Assembly (NCBI RefSeq): GCF_018802605.1
Contig: NZ_CP069161.1
Location: 3,782,001 to 3,846,000 of the forward strand
DNA length: 64,000 bases
From: Paludibacterium paludis
GTDB taxonomy: Bacteria; Pseudomonadota; Gammaproteobacteria; Burkholderiales; Chromobacteriaceae
Direction: 5' to 3'
The notes below the pieces were generated by a model that was not told the DNA's origin, did not search any database, and was given only the letters and a program-made list of their open reading frames with translations. Of this stretch, positions 53,120 through 62,157 are shown piece by piece (position 1 is the stretch's first letter; every line of letters begins with the position of its first letter). A program made the position numbers and the translations under genes.

Positions 53120-53653
53120 TTACTTCTTCTTGGTCTCTTTCAGAACCACAACCTCGTCGGCATAACGGACACCCTTGCCCTTGTAAGGCTCGGGAGCGCG
53201 GTATGCGCGAATCTCGGCGGCGGTCTGACCAACACGCTGCTTGTCAGCACCCTTGATCACGATCTCGGTCTGACTCGGGGTCTCAACCTTGATACCGGCG
53301 GGCATCTTGTGCACGATCGGATGGGAGAAACCAAGAGACAGGTTCAGGGCATCACCTTGGGCCTGGGCGCGATAACCTACGCCGACCAGGCTCAGCTTCT
53401 TCTCGAAGCCCTTGGAGACGCCAGTCACCATGTTGTTGAGGAGCGCTCGCAGCGTGCCGGACATGGCGCGCGCGAACTTGCTGTCGTTTTTGGCTGCGAA
53501 AGTCAGCTGGTTGTTGTCCAGCTTGATTTCCACTTCCTCGCACAGAGGCGTGCTGAGGGAGCCGTTGGAGCCCTTCACAGTCACCTCGGTCGCGGAGAAC
53601 TTGACTTCTACGCCTGCCGGGATGGCTACGGGATTCTTAGCTACGCGAGACAT
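53120..53653 (-). CDS. rplF: 50S ribosomal protein L6
   Basis: 177 residues with two similar domains: [14 protein letters not shown] at the start, and the C-terminal signature [15 protein letters not shown]. It contacts 23S rRNA near the factor-binding site. Confidence 0.98.
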   Translation of the reverse strand: MSRVAKNPVAIPAGVEVKFSATEVTVKGSNGSLSTPLCEEVEIKLDNNQLTFAAKNDSKFARAMSGTLRALLNNMVTGVSKGFEKKLSLVGVGYRAQAQGDALNLSLGFSHPIVHKMPAGIKVETPSQTEIVIKGADKQRVGQTAAEIRAYRAPEPYKGKGVRYADEVVVLKETKKK

Positions 53654-53665
53654 TACACCCTCCCC

Positions 53666-54061
53666 TTACGCCACGATGCACAGCAGCTCGCCACCGACGC
53701 CGGCAGCGCGTGCCTTGCGATCGGTCATCAGGCCACTGGAGGTGGACAGGATGGCAACGCCGAGGCCGTTCATGACCTTCGGAATTTCGGTGGTGCCCTT
53801 GTACACGCGCAGGCCGGGACGGGATACGCGCTCGATGCGCTCGATCACCGGACGACCAGCGTAGTACTTGAGCTGGATATCAAGAACAGGTTTCTTGGCT
53901 TCGCCAGCGATGGCGAAGTCTTCGATATAGCCTTCTTCTTTCAGCACCTGAGCCAACGCTACCTTCAGCTTCGAGGACGGCATGGAAACAGCCACCTTGG
54001 AAGCGCGTTGACCGTTGCGGATGCGGGTCAGCATATCGGAAATAGGATCATGCATGCTCAT
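53666..54061 (-). CDS. rpsH: 30S ribosomal protein S8
   Basis: 131 residues: [18 protein letters not shown], and the C-terminal signature [20 protein letters not shown]. In E. coli S8 also represses the spc operon by binding its mRNA near rplE. Confidence 0.98.
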   Translation of the reverse strand: MSMHDPISDMLTRIRNGQRASKVAVSMPSSKLKVALAQVLKEEGYIEDFAIAGEAKKPVLDIQLKYYAGRPVIERIERVSRPGLRVYKGTTEIPKVMNGLGVAILSTSSGLMTDRKARAAGVGGELLCIVA

Positions 54062-54075
54062 TTATGTGTCTCCTA

Positions 54076-54381
54076 TTACCAGCTGGCCTTCACAACACCC
54101 GGGATCTCGCCTTTGAGGGCGATTTCGCGGAGCTTGTTACGACCCAGACCGAATTTACGGAACACGCCACGCGGACGACCGGTGATGGCGCAGCGACGAC
54201 GCTGGCGGACCGGGGAGGCGTTGCGCGGCAGCTGCTGCAGTTGCAGGCGTGCGGCGAAACGCTCTTCTTCCGAGAGGCTCTGGTTGTTGATGACGGCGAG
54301 AAGCTGCTCACGCTTGGCGGCGTATTTGGCGGCCAGCTTTACGCGCTTCTCTTCACGGTTAATCAGTGCAAGTGTTGCCAT
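54076..54381 (-). CDS. rpsN: 30S ribosomal protein S14, zinc-independent type
   Basis: 101 residues, the long form without the CxxC pairs, so zinc is not needed. [20 protein letters not shown] is the signature. Confidence 0.98.
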   Translation of the reverse strand: MATLALINREEKRVKLAAKYAAKREQLLAVINNQSLSEEERFAARLQLQQLPRNASPVRQRRRCAITGRPRGVFRKFGLGRNKLREIALKGEIPGVVKASW

Positions 54382-54385
54382 GTGC

Positions 54386-54925
54386 TTAACCCTTGAACGG
54401 GAACTTGAACGCGGCCAGCAGAGCGCGGGCCTCTTCGTCAGTCTTCGCCGTGGTGGTGATCGTAATGTTCATACCACGCAGAGCATCGATCTTGTCGTAG
54501 TCGATTTCCGGGAAGATGATCTGCTCTTTGACACCCATGTTGTAGTTGCCACGGCCGTCGAAAGACTTGCCGGAAACACCACGGAAGTCACGTACGCGCG
54601 GCAGGGCGATGGTCACCAGGCGGTCGAAGAACTCGTACATACGTTCGCGACGCAGGGTTACCTTGCAGCCGATCGGGTAGTGGTCGCGGATCTTGAAGCC
54701 GGCGATCGATTTGCGGGCGGTGGTAACGACCGGTTTTTGACCGGACAGTTTTTCCATGTCGCCCACGGCGTGTTCCATGACTTTTTTGTCAGCCACGGCT
54801 TCGCCGACACCCATGTTCAGGGTGATCTTTTCGATGCGCGGTACTTCCATGATCGACTTGTAGCCGAACTGTTTCATCAGATCGGGTACGACAGTTTCTT
54901 TGTAGAAATCGTAGAGACGTGCCAT
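54386..54925 (-). CDS. rplE: 50S ribosomal protein L5
   Basis: 179 residues: [31 protein letters not shown], and [14 protein letters not shown]. It binds 5S rRNA and contacts the P-site tRNA. Confidence 0.98.
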   Translation of the reverse strand: MARLYDFYKETVVPDLMKQFGYKSIMEVPRIEKITLNMGVGEAVADKKVMEHAVGDMEKLSGQKPVVTTARKSIAGFKIRDHYPIGCKVTLRRERMYEFFDRLVTIALPRVRDFRGVSGKSFDGRGNYNMGVKEQIIFPEIDYDKIDALRGMNITITTTAKTDEEARALLAAFKFPFKG

Positions 54926-54934
54926 GTTGACTCC

Positions 54935-55249
54935 TTACGCCCCGATAACTTCGCCGGAGGACTTGAACACGCGAACCTTGCGGCCGTCTTCAAGAACCTT
55001 GAAGCCTACGCGGTCAGCCTTCTGGCTAGCCTGATTGAAGATGGCCACGTTGGACACGTCAATCGGCATGGTCTTTTCAACGACACCGCCAGCCACGCCA
55101 CGAATCGGGTTCGGCTTCTGGTGCTTCTTGACAACATTCACGCCTTCAACGACCAGCTTGCCCTCGAGGACACGCAGGACGGTGCCACGCTTACCTTTGT
55201 CTTTACCGGTGATTACTACGACTTCATCACCTTTGCGGATTTTAAGCAT
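54935..55249 (-). CDS. rplX: 50S ribosomal protein L24
   Basis: 104 residues with an N-terminal KOW motif ([19 protein letters not shown]). It is an assembly initiator of the large subunit. Confidence 0.98.
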   Translation of the reverse strand: MLKIRKGDEVVVITGKDKGKRGTVLRVLEGKLVVEGVNVVKKHQKPNPIRGVAGGVVEKTMPIDVSNVAIFNQASQKADRVGFKVLEDGRKVRVFKSSGEVIGA

Positions 55250-55259
55250 GCGTATCCCC

Positions 55260-55628
55260 TTACAGCACTTCCGGCGCCAGCGAAACGATCTTCATGAAGC
55301 GTTCGGTACGCAGTTCACGCGTTACCGGCCCGAAGATACGAGTGCCGATGGGCTCGAGCTTGGTGTTGAGCAGTACGGCGGCATTGCCGTCAAACTTGAT
55401 CAACGAGCCGTCCGGACGACGCACGCCCTTGGCGGTGCGAACTACAACCGCGTTGTAGACGTCGCCTTTCTTGACGCGACCGCGCGGAGCAGCATCCTTG
55501 ATGCTCACCTTGATGATGTCGCCAACGCTTGCGTAGCGACGCTTGGAGCCGCCCAGCACCTTGATGCACATAACATGCTTTGCACCGGTGTTGTCAGCGA
55601 CCTCAAGCATGGTCTGCATTTGGATCAT
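55260..55628 (-). CDS. rplN: 50S ribosomal protein L14
   Basis: 122 residues: [17 protein letters not shown], and the signature [13 protein letters not shown]. First gene of the spc block, preceded by a 202-nt spacer holding a promoter-like site and structured leader. Confidence 0.98.
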   Translation of the reverse strand: MIQMQTMLEVADNTGAKHVMCIKVLGGSKRRYASVGDIIKVSIKDAAPRGRVKKGDVYNAVVVRTAKGVRRPDGSLIKFDGNAAVLLNTKLEPIGTRIFGPVTRELRTERFMKIVSLAPEVL

Positions 55629-55797
55629 GTGTGATTACCTTTCTATCCAACTTAACCCGTCACTTTCGTCCGCGTTAAGCTCGAAGAGTCGAACTACGAC
55701 AGACGAAACGCCACAGCCAAAGCTGCGGCGTGTCAAACGGCCAGTTTTGGACCCCGTAAAGGGCAGAATCCTGCCCTAACGAGGCAGGAAAATGGCC
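55629..55797 (-). promoter_or_regulatory. Structured leader upstream of rplN
   Basis: If transcription starts near 55791, the rplN message has a leader of about 160 nt. It can form at least two hairpins: GGGCAG/CTGCCC arms at 55761-55766 and 55771-55776, and 9-nt arms with one G-U pair in 55709-55731. No ORF or known binding site is recognised. Confidence 0.45.
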
Positions 55798-55826
55798 ATT
55801 ATACAGAGGGGTTGCCCCCTCTGCAA
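55798..55826 (-). promoter_or_regulatory. Promoter-like site before rplN (spc operon)
   Basis: The minus strand has TTGCAG (55826-55821), a 17-nt spacer and a consensus TATAAT (55803-55798). The -35 matches only 3/6. A GC-rich palindrome (CAGAGGGG/CCCCTCTG) overlaps it. The place matches the spc promoter of E. coli. Confidence 0.6.
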
Positions 55827-55830
55827 GCAC

Positions 55831-56094
55831 TCACACCAGGCGAGACTTCTCGACCAGTGCGGTCACTACCCACGACTTGGTTTTCGAGAGCGGGCGGGAC
55901 TCGCTGATTACCACGATGTCGCCAGCCTTGAACTCGTTGTTCTCGTCATGCGCGTGAAACTTCTTGGAACGACGGATGATCTTGCCGTAGATCGGGTGCT
56001 TAACCTTGCGCTCGACCAGCACGGTCACGGTCTTGTCCATCTTGTCGCTGACTACTTTGCCGGTCAGCGTACGTACGACTTTGGTTTCGCTCAT
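55831..56094 (-). CDS. rpsQ: 30S ribosomal protein S17
   Basis: 87 residues, an OB fold: [20 protein letters not shown] and the signature [18 protein letters not shown]. Start ATG 56094, 2 nt after the rpmC stop. Last gene of the S10 block. Confidence 0.97.
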   Translation of the reverse strand: MSETKVVRTLTGKVVSDKMDKTVTVLVERKVKHPIYGKIIRRSKKFHAHDENNEFKAGDIVVISESRPLSKTKSWVVTALVEKSRLV

Positions 56095-56096
56095 AT

Positions 56097-56285
56097 TCAA
56101 GCCGCCTTCTCTTTCAGAATGGTGCGGACGCGAGCGATGTCGCGACGCACTTTCTTCAGTTCACTGTTCTTGGTGAGCTGTTGGGTGGCGTGCTGCATAC
56201 GCAGCGCAAACTGAGCCTTCAGAAGGCTGAGCAGTTCGGCCTTCAGCTCGTCTACACTCTTGGCTTTGAGTTCGGACGCTTTCAT
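56097..56285 (-). CDS. rpmC: 50S ribosomal protein L29
   Basis: 62 residues: [14 protein letters not shown] and the signature [14 protein letters not shown]. The start shares one base with the rplP stop (TGATG), so translation is coupled. It lies near the tunnel exit and helps trigger factor and SRP docking. Confidence 0.97.
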   Translation of the reverse strand: MKASELKAKSVDELKAELLSLLKAQFALRMQHATQQLTKNSELKKVRRDIARVRTILKEKAA

Positions 56286-56701
56286 CACTGACCTACCTGT
56301 CTAGTCACAAACACAGTCGGGATCGGCAATTTGGCTGCGGCCAGACGGAAAGCTTCGCGAGCGAGTTCCTCGGAAACACCATCCATTTCGTACAGCATCT
56401 TGCCAGGCTGAATTTCTGCAACGTAGTACTCAGGGGAACCTTTACCGTTACCCATACGTACTTCAGCAGGCTTGGACGTAATCGGCTTGTCCGGGAAGAT
56501 GCGAATCCAGATGCGGCCACCACGCTTGATGTGGCGGGTCATCGCACGACGCGCAGCTTCGATCTGACGGGCGGTCAGGCGACCGCGACCAATAGCCTTA
56601 AGACCGAAATCACCAAAGCTCACTTTGTTGCCACGAGTAGCGATACCCGTGTTGCGGCCTTTTTGCTGTTTACGGTACTTGAGTCTAGTTGGCTGCAGCA
56701 T
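56285..56701 (-). CDS. rplP: 50S ribosomal protein L16
   Basis: 138 residues: [36 protein letters not shown], and [18 protein letters not shown]. It shapes the A-site tRNA path. Its 5' end overlaps the rpsC 3' end by 17 nt. Confidence 0.98.
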   Translation of the reverse strand: MLQPTRLKYRKQQKGRNTGIATRGNKVSFGDFGLKAIGRGRLTARQIEAARRAMTRHIKRGGRIWIRIFPDKPITSKPAEVRMGNGKGSPEYYVAEIQPGKMLYEMDGVSEELAREAFRLAAAKLPIPTVFVTRQVGQ

Positions 56702-57386
56702 TGCGAGGCCCCTTTCTCATTTTCTTCTCGGGAGCGACCGGAGCGGCAACGACCTGACCCGGCTTCGACTCACCCTTGTATACCCATACCTTGATGCCGA
56801 TCACACCGTAGGTGGTCTTGGCTTCGGAGGTTGCATAGTCCACGTCAGCACGCAGGGTATGCAGGGGCACGCGGCCTTCGCGGTACCATTCGCTGCGGGC
56901 GATGTCGATACCGTTCAGACGACCGGAGGACATGATCTTGATGCCCTGGGCGCCCATGCGCATTGCGTTCTGCATGGCGCGCTTCATGGCGCGACGGAAC
57001 ATCACGCGCTTCTCCAGCTGGGAAGCGATGCCGTCGGCGATGATCTGTGCGTCGAGCTCAGGCTTGCGAACTTCTTCGATGTTCACATGCACCGGCACGC
57101 CCAGGCGCTTTTGCAGTTCTTGTTTCAGGATTTCGATGTCCTCGCCCTTCTTGCCGATCACGACACCCGGACGGGCGCTGTGAATGGTGATGCGGGCGGA
57201 CTTGGCCGGACGCTCGATGATGACGCGGCCGACGCTGGCGTGAGCCAGACGTTGCTTCAGGAAATCGCGAACATCGATGTCCTGTTTCAGCATGCCGGCG
57301 AAATCGTGACTATTGGCAAACCATTTGGATGCCCAGTTCTTAGTTACGGCAAGACGGAATCCCGTCGGATGAATCTTCTGACCCAT
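56685..57386 (-). CDS. rpsC: 30S ribosomal protein S3
   Basis: 233 residues: [16 protein letters not shown], the KH domain [14 protein letters not shown], and the C-terminal [21 protein letters not shown]. Part of the mRNA entry helicase. Confidence 0.98.
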   Translation of the reverse strand: MGQKIHPTGFRLAVTKNWASKWFANSHDFAGMLKQDIDVRDFLKQRLAHASVGRVIIERPAKSARITIHSARPGVVIGKKGEDIEILKQELQKRLGVPVHVNIEEVRKPELDAQIIADGIASQLEKRVMFRRAMKRAMQNAMRMGAQGIKIMSSGRLNGIDIARSEWYREGRVPLHTLRADVDYATSEAKTTYGVIGIKVWVYKGESKPGQVVAAPVAPEKKMRKGPRNAAAN

Positions 57387-57396
57387 AACGTACCCC

Positions 57397-57726
57397 TTAA
57401 TTGCCCACAGTCAACGAGATGTGGCAGGTCTGCTTCTCGATGCGATTACCGCGGCCCTTGGCGCGAGCGGAGAAACGCTTCAGGCTCGGACCCTTGTCAA
57501 CGAAGATGGTTGCCACCTTGAGGGTGTCAATGTCGGCACCTTCGTTGTGCTCGGCGTTGGCGATAGCGGACAGGAGCAGCTTCTTGATCAACTCGGCGCC
57601 TTTTTTCGGGCTGAAAGCCAGAATGTTCAGGGCCTCATCGACGGACTTGCCGCGGATCAGGTCTGCCACGAGGCGGCCTTTCTGGGCCGACAGTCGGGCA
57701 TTGTTCAGATATGCAGATACTCTCAT
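57397..57726 (-). CDS. rplV: 50S ribosomal protein L22
   Basis: 109 residues: [21 protein letters not shown] and the tunnel hairpin region [20 protein letters not shown]. The hairpin loop is a site of macrolide-resistance changes; it looks normal here. Confidence 0.98.
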   Translation of the reverse strand: MRVSAYLNNARLSAQKGRLVADLIRGKSVDEALNILAFSPKKGAELIKKLLLSAIANAEHNEGADIDTLKVATIFVDKGPSLKRFSARAKGRGNRIEKQTCHISLTVGN

Positions 57727-57735
57727 CGCTTCACC

Positions 57736-58014
57736 TTATCGCTTCTTCGCCTTCTTGTCGGCCGCGTGGCCTTTGAAGGTACGAGTCAGGGAAAATTCGC
57801 CCAGTTTGTGGCCGACCATGTTTTCGGACACATAAACGGGTACGTGGGTGCGACCGTTGTGTACGGCGATGGTCAGACCAATGAAATCCGGCAGGATGGT
57901 CGAACGACGCGACCAGGTCTTGATCGGACGCTTATCACTGGTCGCACGCGCCGCGTCTACCTTCTTCAGAAGGTGCAGATCAACAAACGGGCCTTTTTTC
58001 TGCGAACGTGCCAT
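57736..58014 (-). CDS. rpsS: 30S ribosomal protein S19
   Basis: 92 residues: [18 protein letters not shown] and the signature [19 protein letters not shown]. It lies in the head of the small subunit next to S13. Confidence 0.98.
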   Translation of the reverse strand: MARSQKKGPFVDLHLLKKVDAARATSDKRPIKTWSRRSTILPDFIGLTIAVHNGRTHVPVYVSENMVGHKLGEFSLTRTFKGHAADKKAKKR

Positions 58015-58019
58015 GTCAA

Positions 58020-58853
58020 TTACCCTTTATTGGAATAGCGGCGGCGTACGATCATGTTGTCGGTACGCTTGTTGCGACGGGTACGGAAGCCCTTGGTCGG
58101 AGTGCCCCACGGGCTGACCGGTACGCGACCTTCGCCGGTACGGCCTTCACCACCACCGTGCGGGTGATCAACCGGGTTCATCGCAGTACCGCGAACGGTC
58201 GGACGGATACCACGCCAGCGGTTCGCACCGGCCTTACCGATCTTGCGCAGGCTATGCTCTTCGTTGCCGACTTCGCCAACGGTGGCGCGGCAGTCAACGT
58301 GCACCTTGCGGATTTCGCCGGAGCGCAGACGCAGCTGGGCATAAATGCCTTCGCGCGCCAGCAGCATGGCGGAAGCACCGGCGGAGCGGACCATCTGGGC
58401 GCCGCGGCCAGGCTGCAGCTCGATGCAGTGAACCGTGGTACCAACCGGGATGTTGCGGATCGGCAGCGCGTTACCCGCCTTGATCGGGGCTTCGGCGCCG
58501 GACAGCAGAACGTCGCCAGCCTTCACGCCACGCGGAGCGATGATGTAACGGCGTTCGCCGTCTGCATAGCACAACAGGGCAATGTGAGCGGTACGGTTCG
58601 GATCATATTCAAGACGCTCCACCTTCGCCGGGATTCCATCCTTGTTGCGACGGAAGTCGATGATGCGGTAGTGCTTCTTGTGACCGCCACCCTTGTGACG
58701 GGTAGTGATGTGACCGTTGTTGTTACGGCCACCGGTCGAGCTTTTCTTCTCAACCAGCGCAGCGTGCGGCGCACCCTTGTGCAGGTCGGGATTCACGACC
58801 TTGACGAGCGAACGACGGCCCGCGGAAGTCGGTTTAACTTTTACGATAGGCAT
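58020..58853 (-). CDS. rplB: 50S ribosomal protein L2
   Basis: 277 residues: [37 protein letters not shown], and the catalytic-centre His region [18 protein letters not shown]. Needed for subunit association and peptidyl transfer. Confidence 0.98.
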   Translation of the reverse strand: MPIVKVKPTSAGRRSLVKVVNPDLHKGAPHAALVEKKSSTGGRNNNGHITTRHKGGGHKKHYRIIDFRRNKDGIPAKVERLEYDPNRTAHIALLCYADGERRYIIAPRGVKAGDVLLSGAEAPIKAGNALPIRNIPVGTTVHCIELQPGRGAQMVRSAGASAMLLAREGIYAQLRLRSGEIRKVHVDCRATVGEVGNEEHSLRKIGKAGANRWRGIRPTVRGTAMNPVDHPHGGGEGRTGEGRVPVSPWGTPTKGFRTRRNKRTDNMIVRRRYSNKG

Positions 58854-58864
58854 GCTCTATCTCC

Positions 58865-59167
58865 TTACTCGGCAACCGCGGTGGTCAGATCGAGTTCCTG
58901 ACCCTGCACGAGGCTTACGTAAGCCTTTTTCCAGTCCTTGCGGCGGCCCATGGTACGGCCAAAGCGCTTGACCTTACCCTTGACGTTCACGGTGGAGACA
59001 CTCTCAACCTTGACGTTGAACAGCATTTCCACTGCGGCCTTGATTTCCGGCTTGGTAGCGTCGGTTGCGACACGGAAAACCACTTGCTGGTTTTTCTCGG
59101 CAACGAACGTGCTCTTCTCGGAGACAACCGGAGCAAGAATTACTTGCAACAGACGTTCTTGATTCAT
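58865..59167 (-). CDS. rplW: 50S ribosomal protein L23
   Basis: 100 residues: [16 protein letters not shown] and [19 protein letters not shown]. The ATG at 59167 overlaps the rplD stop (ATGA). It forms the tunnel-exit docking site for trigger factor and SRP. Confidence 0.97.
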   Translation of the reverse strand: MNQERLLQVILAPVVSEKSTFVAEKNQQVVFRVATDATKPEIKAAVEMLFNVKVESVSTVNVKGKVKRFGRTMGRRKDWKKAYVSLVQGQELDLTTAVAE

Positions 59168-59784
59168 GCCCACTGCTCCTCCAGTTGCTTCACGGCGTCA
59201 CGGGTGATCACGATCTTCTTGAAGCGCAGCAGGCTGTAAGGATCAACCTGTTGAGCCTCGATCACCAGCACGTTCGGCAGGTTGCGAGACGAGAGATAGA
59301 GGTTTTCGTCCAGTTCCTTGGTGATGAACAGAGCCTGTTCCAGGCCCATCGACTTCACCACGCCGACGAATTCCTTGGTCTTCGGGGTTTCGACCGAGAG
59401 ACCGTCAACCACGATCAGACGCTCGTCGCGAACCAGTTGCGACAGGATGGCCGCCATGCCGGCGCGGAACATCTTGCGGTTGACCTTGTGGCTGTAGTTT
59501 TCGTCCGGGCTGTTCGGGAAGGCACGACCACCACCACGCCATACCGGGGACGAAGACATACCGGAACGCGCACGGCCGGTACCCTTCTGACGCCACGGCT
59601 TTTTGGTGGTGTGGTTGACTTCGGCGCGGGTCTTCTGCGCACGGTTGGCGCTGCGGGCGTTAGCCAGGTAAGCGGTAACGACCTGATGCACCAGTGCCTC
59701 GTTGTATTCGCGGCCGAACAGGGATTCGGACGCTTGCAGACCTTCTACGGCCTTGCCTTGAGCATTGACTACTTTCAGTTCCAT
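59164..59784 (-). CDS. rplD: 50S ribosomal protein L4
   Basis: 206 residues: [10 protein letters not shown], then the extended loop [13 protein letters not shown] to [14 protein letters not shown]. In E. coli L4 also controls the S10 operon by attenuation and translation block. The ATG at 59784 shares a base with the rplC stop. Confidence 0.98.
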   Translation of the reverse strand: MELKVVNAQGKAVEGLQASESLFGREYNEALVHQVVTAYLANARSANRAQKTRAEVNHTTKKPWRQKGTGRARSGMSSSPVWRGGGRAFPNSPDENYSHKVNRKMFRAGMAAILSQLVRDERLIVVDGLSVETPKTKEFVGVVKSMGLEQALFITKELDENLYLSSRNLPNVLVIEAQQVDPYSLLRFKKIVITRDAVKQLEEQWA

Positions 59785-60428
59785 CACGCACCCGCCTTCA
59801 CGCTAGGACGCACGACAACGTCGCTGTTCTTGGCACCGGGAACGGCACCCTTGACCAGCAGCAGCTGACGCTCAACGTCGATACGAACAATTTCCAGGCA
59901 CTGAACGGTAGACTTGGTGTTACCGTACTGACCTGCCATGCGCTTGCCCGGCAGAACGCGGCCCGGATCCTGAGCCTGACCGATGGAACCCGGCGTGTTG
60001 TGCGAACGGGAGTTACCATGGGAGGCGCGGTTCGACGCGAAGTTGTGGCGCTTGATGACACCGGAGAAACCCTTACCCTTCGAGGTGCCGGTGATGTCAA
60101 CGATCTGACCCACCTGGAAAATCTCAACGGAGATGGCATCGCCCGGCTTGTAGCCGGAGAGTTCTTCCGCGGACAGGGTGAATTCGTGCAGACCACGACC
60201 GGCTTCAACGCCAGCCTTGGCGTAGTGACCGGCAGCAGCCTTGTTGACACGGCTTGCCTTGCGAGCGCCATAAGTCACTTGCAGGGCGGTGTAGCCGTCA
60301 ACATCGGCCGTTTTGATTTGCGTAACGCGGTTGGCGGACATGTCCAGCACCGTAACCGGGATGGATACACCATCGTCGGCGAAGATGCGGGTCATGCCGA
60401 CTTTGCGTCCGACAAGACCTTTACTCAT
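59784..60428 (-). CDS. rplC: 50S ribosomal protein L3
   Basis: 214 residues: [17 protein letters not shown] and the signature [20 protein letters not shown]. The start MSKGLVG at 60428 is chosen (AAGGAA upstream); the longer frame runs into the terminator hairpin. It is separated from rpsJ by 144 nt. Confidence 0.98.
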   Translation of the reverse strand: MSKGLVGRKVGMTRIFADDGVSIPVTVLDMSANRVTQIKTADVDGYTALQVTYGARKASRVNKAAAGHYAKAGVEAGRGLHEFTLSAEELSGYKPGDAISVEIFQVGQIVDITGTSKGKGFSGVIKRHNFASNRASHGNSRSHNTPGSIGQAQDPGRVLPGKRMAGQYGNTKSTVQCLEIVRIDVERQLLLVKGAVPGAKNSDVVVRPSVKAGA

Positions 60429-60471
60429 GTTTATTTCCTTTTGCAGGTGCCGACTACGATTGGCCGGCATA

Positions 60472-60509
60472 CAAAAACAAAAGCGGACTCGCAAAATTGC
60501 GAGTCCGCT
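60472..60509 (-). terminator. Strong terminator-like hairpin between rpsJ and rplC
   Basis: Perfect 13-bp arms (60482-60494 and 60497-60509) with a 2-nt loop, followed on the minus strand by TTTTGTTTTTGT (60483-60472). It looks like a full intrinsic terminator within the S10 gene order, 63 nt past the rpsJ stop. Confidence 0.8.
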
Positions 60510-60539
60510 AATGTATCACAGAAAATTCAAGCGCCGCAA
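60510..60539 (-). promoter_or_regulatory. Possible promoter for rplC overlapping the rpsJ terminator
   Basis: On the minus strand TTGCGG (60539-60534), an 18-nt spacer and TACATT (60515-60510). Starts would fall inside the terminator hairpin, so transcripts from here would escape it. A second hairpin (arms 60536-60543 and 60549-60556) overlaps the -35. Confidence 0.35.
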
Positions 60540-60572
60540 GCACTTAGCGTGCTTGCTGACTCTCTTCCGTAA

Positions 60573-60884
60573 TTACTGCAGCTTGATTTCCACATCAACG
60601 CCGGCCGGCAGGTCGAGCTTCATCAGAGCGTCAACCGTTTTGTCGGTCGGATCAACGATATCCATCAGACGCAGGTGAGTGCGGATTTCCAGCTGGTCGC
60701 GGGAAGTCTTGTTCACGTGCGGCGAACGCAGAACGTTGAAACGCTCGATCTTGGTCGGCAGCGGAACCGGGCCCTTGACAACGGCGCCAGTGCGCTTGGC
60801 GGTTTCGACGATTTCCTGAGCGGAACGATCGATCAGGTTGTGGTCGAACGCTTTGAGGCGGATGCGGATACGTTGGCTTTGCAT
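60573..60884 (-). CDS. rpsJ: 30S ribosomal protein S10
   Basis: 103 residues: [42 protein letters not shown]. It also pairs with NusB in antitermination. Placed 12 nt after tuf, so it seems to be transcribed with the str operon. Confidence 0.98.
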   Translation of the reverse strand: MQSQRIRIRLKAFDHNLIDRSAQEIVETAKRTGAVVKGPVPLPTKIERFNVLRSPHVNKTSRDQLEIRTHLRLMDIVDPTDKTVDALMKLDLPAGVDVEIKLQ

Positions 60885-60896
60885 GTCTGTTCCTAA

Positions 60897-62087
60897 TTAA
60901 GCGACGATTTTAGAAACGACACCGGCGCCGACGGTACGGCCACCTTCGCGGATGGCGAAACGCAGGCCTTCTTCCATGGCGATCGGGGCGATCAGTTCCA
61001 CGGCGAAGGTTACGTTGTCACCCGGCATTACCATTTCCACGCCCTCTTCCAGCGTAACCGAACCGGTCACGTCGGTCGTACGGAAGTAGAACTGCGGACG
61101 ATAGCCCTGGAAGAACGGAGTGTGACGACCGCCCTCTTCCTTCGACAGAATGTACACGCTGCCGGTGAACTTGGTGTGCGGGGTGATGGAACCCGGCTTG
61201 GCCAGTACCTGACCGCGCTCGACTTCTTCACGCTTCGTGCCGCGCAGCAGTACGCCGACGTTGTCGCCTGCCTGACCCTGGTCCAGCAGCTTGCGGAACA
61301 TTTCAACGCCCGTGCAGGTCGTCTTCGCGGTGGCCTTGATGCCCACGATTTCGATTTCTTCACCGACCTTGATCACGCCACGCTCAACACGACCGGTCAC
61401 AACGGTACCGCGGCCGGAGATCGAGAACACGTCTTCGATCGGCAGCAGGAACGGCTTGTCGATCGCGCGTTCCGGCGTCGGGATGTAGCTGTCCAGCGCG
61501 TCGGCCAGGCGGAAGATCGCCGGTTCGCCGATGTCGGACTGGTCGCCTTCCAGCGCCTTCAGAGCCGAGCCCTTGATGATAGGCAGGTCGTCGCCCGGGA
61601 AATCGTACGACGACAGCAGGTCGCGCACTTCCATTTCCACCAGTTCCAGCAGCTCTTCGTCATCCACCATGTCGCACTTGTTCAGGAACACGATGATGAA
61701 CGGAACGCCTACCTGACGAGCCAGCAGGATGTGCTCGCGGGTCTGCGGCATCGGACCGTCAGCGGCCGAGCACACCAGAATCGCGCCGTCCATTTGAGCG
61801 GCACCGGTAATCATGTTCTTCACGTAGTCGGCGTGACCCGGGCAGTCAACGTGAGCGTAGTGGCGCGAAGCCGTTTCGTACTCAACGTGAGCGGTATTGA
61901 TGGTAATACCGCGGGCCTTTTCTTCCGGCGCGCTGTCGATCTGCGAGTAGTCTTTCGCTTCGCCACCGAATTTCTTCGACAGAATCGTGGTGATAGCGGC
62001 GGTCAGCGTGGTTTTACCATGGTCAACGTGACCGATGGTGCCGACGTTTACGTGCGGTTTTGTCCGCTCAAACTTTTCTTTTGCCAT
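60897..62087 (-). CDS. tuf: Elongation factor Tu
   Basis: 396 residues. GTPase motifs: GHVDHGKT (G1), DCPGHADYV (G3) and NKCDMVDD (G4); then domains 2 and 3. It carries aminoacyl-tRNA to the ribosome. Neisseriales often have two tuf copies; only this one is in the window. AAGGA lies upstream of the start. Confidence 0.98.
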   Translation of the reverse strand: MAKEKFERTKPHVNVGTIGHVDHGKTTLTAAITTILSKKFGGEAKDYSQIDSAPEEKARGITINTAHVEYETASRHYAHVDCPGHADYVKNMITGAAQMDGAILVCSAADGPMPQTREHILLARQVGVPFIIVFLNKCDMVDDEELLELVEMEVRDLLSSYDFPGDDLPIIKGSALKALEGDQSDIGEPAIFRLADALDSYIPTPERAIDKPFLLPIEDVFSISGRGTVVTGRVERGVIKVGEEIEIVGIKATAKTTCTGVEMFRKLLDQGQAGDNVGVLLRGTKREEVERGQVLAKPGSITPHTKFTGSVYILSKEEGGRHTPFFQGYRPQFYFRTTDVTGSVTLEEGVEMVMPGDNVTFAVELIAPIAMEEGLRFAIREGGRTVGAGVVSKIVA

Positions 62088-62157
62088 TTTGCAAAATCCT
62101 TGATTAAAGAACGATAAAGATCGGGACCGGCCCCGGAAGGGCCGGCCTCAGCGCGCA

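Noticed and set aside
53003..55297. Open frame of 764 codons on the plus strand
   Set aside because: It runs antisense across several ribosomal protein genes whose identity is certain.
62088..62157. GC-rich inverted repeat between fusA and tuf as a terminator
   Set aside because: No T-tract follows and both genes belong to one operon; it is probably only a message-stabilising or processing structure.
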